Source: Epinephelus fuscoguttatus (Eukaryota > Chordata > Actinopteri > Perciformes > Serranidae). Taken from it: DNA of 64,000 nt. Numbering within the stretch: the stretch's first letter is position 1; each line of letters begins with the position of its first letter. The notes beneath the pieces are model-generated. The model did not search any database. It saw only the letters and a program-made list of their open reading frames with translations, and was not told where the DNA came from. The position numbers and the translations under genes are program-made. The stretch is taken from positions 18,477,379 to 18,541,378 of the forward strand of contig NC_064771.1 in assembly GCF_011397635.1 (NCBI RefSeq), read 5' to 3'. Shown here piece by piece: positions 59,254 through 64,000 of the stretch.

Positions 59254-62128
59254 CACTGGACAAGTGCGTATGTGAATGTTTCTGTGTTACAGACTCTGCT
59301 TGTAGGTGGAGTCTCAATGATTTGAAGTGTTTGTGTAGATCCTCCTTGGTTGAAATTTTAAGGTGTGTTGCGTCTCCCTGCTGAAGAAGCTTTGTGTTAG
59401 ATAGAAATAGAATGATCCAGAGTGTCAGAGAGACATTATCAGAGGCTGAGTGATCAGCCCAGGAGGAAGAGATTATCTTCTCATATCAGAACGTGTTGGA
59501 TGAGGAAAAGGATAGTTTTAAAACAAAGCAAAAATCAAAACAGCTGGAATTCACTGTCTGTTAGGCTTCTCCAAAACTACCAGACGCGTCTTCCATTGAC
59601 ACTAAAATTCCAACAGATATAAATCAGCAGAAACACCTTACCCTCCTTCTCAAAAGCGTCTCTCAGAAGATCCTAAATGATGCAAAGCCAAGCAGGTGTG
59701 ATTTGAGTGGTCATCTTTTGGCTTACACACGGGTTAATGAGTGACTGCATTTAGGTAAACATCAAGTTGACCCTTAGCATCAACCCACGAGTGTTCCCTA
59801 GGTTTAACATCAACTAAATGGGCATTCACAGCTTATTTTGTCCTGAAGAACACTAGTTATGTTTTGGGATTTATTTTTGGTTGAAGCTTTGGAATAAATT
59901 CAGCTGTTAAAAGAAAATCTCAGCCTTGATAAGACATTCAGATCAAAGTGCACTCAAAGTGGGTGAAGTAGCAGAATTCAACTTGTTGCATTTATAATTG
60001 CGGCTACAACTGTGTTGCTTTTAAATAGATTTGGATTTAAGGATTTTTGAAATTTTGTACAAGCTTTTGCAAATGCACATGCAAAATCTTAAAACTTAAA
60101 TTAAGGACTCTTTAACAGGCCCAGGAAGAGAAAAAGTAGTCATATTCTAGGGAGTTTGAGATTGAACATATTTTCCTCAAAAGACAAAGCAAAGCAGCCA
60201 GAAGAAGAAATTATTAAGTGCTGCCTGTTGCCATCTCTGTCACATATCTCTGACCTGACAGACTGGAAGTCTGGAATTTCACAAGCATGTCACTCAGATC
60301 TCTGCGACGCTGGCACTGCTGACCAGCCAGGCATCACAATACTCTCTCTCAAACACTGGGGGCCGCGCACTCATAGGATACTAAAGTAATCATGCAAGCA
60401 GAAATGAAAGGCAGTTCAAGGTGATCATAGCAATCTATTAAAAAGCTTTTATACATCTGGTCTGTCATAATTGAAAAATCAAAAGGATTACTGTCCATCT
60501 GAAGCAGTAAAGGAAACACACATTGTTTTTGCGTGTAAGAACTGTCTTTAGAATGGACACCATGTCAAGTTCTGCCTCTTACATGCGTTGTCTGTTTTCA
60601 AAATACATGGAAATATATTGTTTGCTTACAGTCTCTTTCAAAAGAAACGCACTACGTCAGTACAACACCTCAAGCTGACTTTTTTTTCCTCCAACAACTA
60701 AAACACGTGGTTGGGTTTAGGAAAAAAAGAACAGGGTTTGGCTTTATCTTACTATATAATGACGAGAACTCTGTCTGTGTCTCTGTTCCACGTTTTTCTC
60801 CTCACTGACTTGGTCAATCCATGTGAAATTTGGCACAGTGGTAGAGGGTCATGGGAGGATGCGAATGAAGCAATATTACATCAATTAGCCAAAGGGGGGC
60901 GCTATAGCAACTAATTGAATTTGCAAACTTTGAATGGGCATATCTCATGACCTGTATGTCGTAGAGACATGAAACTTTGCTCAGACATGCCTCTCCTCAT
61001 GAGGAACAAATTTGCCTCAAGAACCCATAACTTCTGGTTCTATAGATTTTCCGCCATTTTGAATTTTTTGAAAAACACTTAAAATCGATCTCTTCCTAGG
61101 ATGTTTGACAGATCTGCATGAAACTCTGTGAACATAATCTAGGGACCAATATCTAAAGTTCCCTCTTGGCAAAATTTGGAAAACTTACTAAAACTGAGCT
61201 TCTATAAGGCAATGAATATTGCGGAGGGCGTGGCTCATCACATAAAGGTGTATAACATCTCAAGGGTTTCACCGATCACCACACAACTTTGTAGGCATAT
61301 GACCACACATAATCTGAGGGGACCCCTCCATTATTGACCCCATCAAACAAAATGGGGGCGCTAGAGAGCTCATTTCTTATCTAGGCCTAACCGCCATATC
61401 GATTTTTACTGAACTTGGTAGATATGTAGAACAGGACGCCTCAAGGTGACTGGAGAAATTTAACTCTAATTGGCAACTGGGTGGCGCTAAAACAACAGAA
61501 GAATGCTTAAAAATGGCTAAAATGCGACCGATCGCTGTGGCTCCCCCGTGGCCGAATGTTTCTGGGTTTTTTCTAATTTTTGGTATGACAAAGTCATGAT
61601 ATGCTGTACATGATCACGGAAACTGTCAGTGTGTCATTCTGTCTGTCCCACGTTTTTCTACTCACTGACGTGATCAATCTATGTGAAACTGCGCGGGCAT
61701 TGACAATTGGCATAGGGTAGAACGTGACAAACCTATCAGTGGGTATGGACTAGTAATCTTATAATCTTAGAGTGAAGGTCGGTGCTTGCTGGATCCAACA
61801 ATCCAAAGATCTACATGTTAGCAAAAGCAAAACACAGTTTTTATCTTTAACATGTCTAATGTTTCAGTTGAAAATAATTGAATCACAACAGCATGGAGCG
61901 TCAGACTTTTTTTTAATTTTTCACACTGGAATGGATATTTGAAAAGCAAATCTTCAATTATTTACAAATTTGGATCAATTTCATTTAATCTGTTTAGCAG
62001 CTGGATTCTTGAGAAAACAAACACACACACACACTGACAGTACATTTGGCTACTCAGACTAATGCTACACATTGCTAAAACCCCTAAAAGCGCTATCAAG
62101 CCAAAACATTTTGTCACCATTAACGTTA
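59254..62128. other. Intergenic: prodh2 promoter side and 3' region of the next gene
   Basis: No coding exon recognised. It contains the repeat at 60757-61745. The 3' UTR of the minus-strand gene occupies its right end; ATTAAA (minus strand) near 61983-61988 is a possible poly(A) signal. Confidence 0.45.
60757..61745. repeat. Dispersed repeat present as two partial direct copies
   Basis: The block CCACGTTTTTCTCCTCACTG with TCAATCCATGTGAAA at about 60787 recurs as CCACGTTTTTCTACTCACTG and TCAATCTATGTGAAA at about 61648, roughly 860 bp apart. Between them are phrases such as CATGAAACTTTGCTCAGACA and GGGGGCGCTA, common in fish repeats. Confidence 0.5.
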
Positions 62129-63729
62129 CTAAAACACAGCTCTCGTGCTCATATCCAGATAGGACCCCTGGGGGTGGGCATGGCCATGCTGGTGTTGTCT
62201 ATACAGATGCCTGAACGGGATGGAGAGAGACGAGTGAGGGTCCTGACACAGCCGGAGAGGGTAAGATGGAAAGGCGGGGTAGAGGGCTGGGGGAGGAGTG
62301 GAGGAGGGAAGACTGGAGGGGAGCGATGGATCCAGCTGAGGGAGAAGAGATGGGTGGTGCAGTACCATATCTGGGCGATAGGGGGCAGCAGGATTAAACT
62401 GTGGAATGCCTCCAATTTCAGGGTATGAGGAGGTGGAGGGATTGGGCAAGTTTTGAGGATGTGCTGCTGGTGGTGCAGAGGTGACAGACTGCTGGAAAGA
62501 GGAGGACACTGCCAAGCAAGAGGAGGGCTGGAAAGGAGGGTGAGCAAGGGAGGATGACGGATGAGTGAAGGAGGAAGGAGGGAAGCCAGCAGCAGCAGCA
62601 AGGGAGGGAGGTTGGGCTTGGTGGCTCAGATTTGGGAGGTGAAGGGCAGAGGTGGGAGCCATATTTGAAAATGACAGGTTTTGCATGTGAGGATGGACGG
62701 AGGGGAAGGCAAAGGATGTGGGGCCACCATGATTAGGGAGGGAGCACGGCAGACTGGGAGCTGGCGGGTAGTTGTGGTTGGGGAGAGGCTGAGCAATAAC
62801 TGGAACTGGATCAGGATTTGCAGGAGGGATATTTGGATAGATAAATGCTGCTGAGCTCTGATCGCTGGGTGAATTATTTTCACTGGTGATAGCTTCACCC
62901 TGCAGCGGCTGACTAGGTTGGGTGAGCAGAGTATGAACTGACATTTGGTCCTGAAGACCCGACTCACACGCAGATGGGGCGGGAAAAGAGGCGTCTGTAG
63001 GTGTTTGGGGGCTGATTGTCTCTGGGATGGCGTGGTAGGTGTTGGCAGAGGGGGAGGAGGAGGACAGGAGTGACTGTGGTGAAGAGGAGTTAGAGGGAGG
63101 CGGAGTGGGGAAGGTGAAGGAGGTCTGCTGCAGAGAGGGAGTAGTGGTGGAAGAGGAGGGGAGCGTGGGGGAGGAGGAGAGGATGGAGGGATAGTCAATA
63201 GGCTGGGGATCAGATGTATCTGAAGAGTCGGGGATGGGGAGGGAGGAGAAGGGGGACGACTGAGGAAGAGGGGCTGAGGGGAAAGAGGATGAGTTGGTCT
63301 GAACATCAGGGAAGGTGGAGGTGTATGCTGGTTCACCCATAGTGTCTGATCTGTGGAGGAGAAACAGAAAAAAGTTACATACATTAGTGCTGAAACGATA
63401 CGTTGAATTTAGGAATTTAGGAATTCCTCTCTCTCTGCATGCCTACCGTTCAATCATACGATTTGCCACCTCACTCCCTGGTGTGCCCTGCATCCCATCG
63501 GCCATGGAGATGTTGATATCAGACATCTGCGATGCCATGAATGCTTGGCCAAGATCTAGCGGCTGCTCCGAGACCAGTGTGTCCTGATAAGAGGCCTCCT
63601 CTGGTCTGAATGCACAGGAGGGGTCAGGCAGTGTGGGCAGAGGGGGCAGAGCGAGGGCCTGCAGGTCTGCTGAGCTGGTGGTTACGGCCTGTGGCAGAAG
63701 CTCAGCAGAGTCGCACGGATCACAGTTCA
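62129..63729 (-). CDS. Pro/Ser-rich protein, 3' part (5' end outside window)
   Basis: Two exons on the minus strand, 63729-63447 and 63350-62129, encode the last 500 aa up to a TAG stop. The acceptor at 63730 is ctctctcag and the donor is CG|gtaggc. The first part has short acidic/hydrophobic stretches (DLQALALPPLPTLPDPS, MSDINISMADGM). The rest is about 400 aa of Pro/Ser/Thr/Ala/His-rich disordered sequence, ending RHLYRQHQHGHAHPQGSYLD then MSTRAVF. The composition suits a transcriptional regulator's activation region. I do not recognise the family; a PRODH2-linked human 19q13 gene is one place to look. Sequence beyond 63730 is intron. Confidence 0.75.
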
Positions 63730-64000
63730 CTGAGAGAGACAAATAGACAAAGTGGTGTTTTAGGATAAGGCAATTCAAGACAATGTAGGAAGCAAGAGTT
63801 TTGACCAAGCATCCAAGGCTCAGTCCAAGCCTAGAGGGGTCTCGGGGAATTTGTTCTCTCAGGGAACAAATTAGTTGCCAAGGAAAAAAATCATTGTATA
63901 GAGCCTCCATCCTATTTTGGACCTAATCTTTTTTCAACTGTTTGTCTTCATTCTGAAACCACAACACAACAAATGTTGAGTAGGACTAATTTTCAATCCT

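Noticed and set aside
59221-59256. prodh2 start at the GTG at 59256
   Set aside because: The in-frame ATG immediately follows at 59253; a GTG start is not expected for a nuclear gene.
62149-63384. Long alternate minus-strand frames (150 and 252 codons) overlapping the Pro/Ser-rich gene
   Set aside because: Shadows of low-complexity CCT/TCC sequence. Only the frame ending at 62129 joins in phase with the upstream exon at 63447-63729.

Overview
The window is nuclear DNA of a ray-finned fish, most likely a percomorph teleost. The genes are intron-rich with GT-AG splice sites. The sequence between and inside them is full of teleost-style repeats: a Tc1-like transposon remnant, fold-back and TIR-bearing MITEs, tRNA-derived SINEs, an L2-type tail and an L1-type reverse transcriptase fragment. 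The conserved proteins (EIF3C, PRODH2, APOBR-like) are clearly vertebrate. All gene models were built by eye from splice sites, reading phase and family knowledge; no search was run.

Layout, left to right. (1) 0.3-15.3 kb, plus strand: a 13-exon immunoglobulin-superfamily gene (933 aa model). It encodes a short signal sequence, a V-C1-C1 ectodomain, one transmembrane helix, and then a long C-terminal half made of more Ig-like modules, several of which lack the canonical cysteines. A possible antisense first exon lies inside its intron 1. (2) 18.6-29.7 kb, plus: a six-exon gene of 1923 aa, very acidic, which I identify as the teleost counterpart of apolipoprotein B receptor (APOBR). Its giant exon carries 22 tandem 22/29/30-aa repeats. 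(3) 30.9-38.0 kb, plus: a nine-exon gene of 903 aa, disordered, Ser/Thr/Pro-rich with a C-terminal coiled coil. Its promoter has CCAAT boxes and a CHR-like element, as in G2/M genes; family uncertain. (4) 38.4-47.3 kb, plus: eif3c, 22 coding exons, 929 aa. (5) 50.8-59.3 kb, minus: prodh2 (hydroxyproline dehydrogenase), ten exons, 462 aa, with one GC-AG intron. (6) 62.1 kb to the right edge, minus: the 3' part of a Pro/Ser-rich gene I do not recognise.

The genes do not form one pathway. They are a housekeeping translation factor, a mitochondrial amino-acid oxidase, a putative lipoprotein-receptor-like protein, a putative mitotic protein and an immune-type receptor. The APOBR-EIF3C neighbourhood matches human 16p11.2, whereas PRODH2 is on human 19q13, so the block combines two human syntenies.

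The most unusual object is the Ig gene: if its exons are really joined as the phases allow, it encodes a receptor whose predicted cytoplasmic tail is itself built of Ig folds that have shed disulfide cysteines. The second theme is repeat-driven remodelling of coding sequence: a 372-bp in-frame block duplication in the APOBR-like exon, a duplicated 126-bp exon in the coiled-coil gene, and a duplicated C-terminal exon in eif3c.
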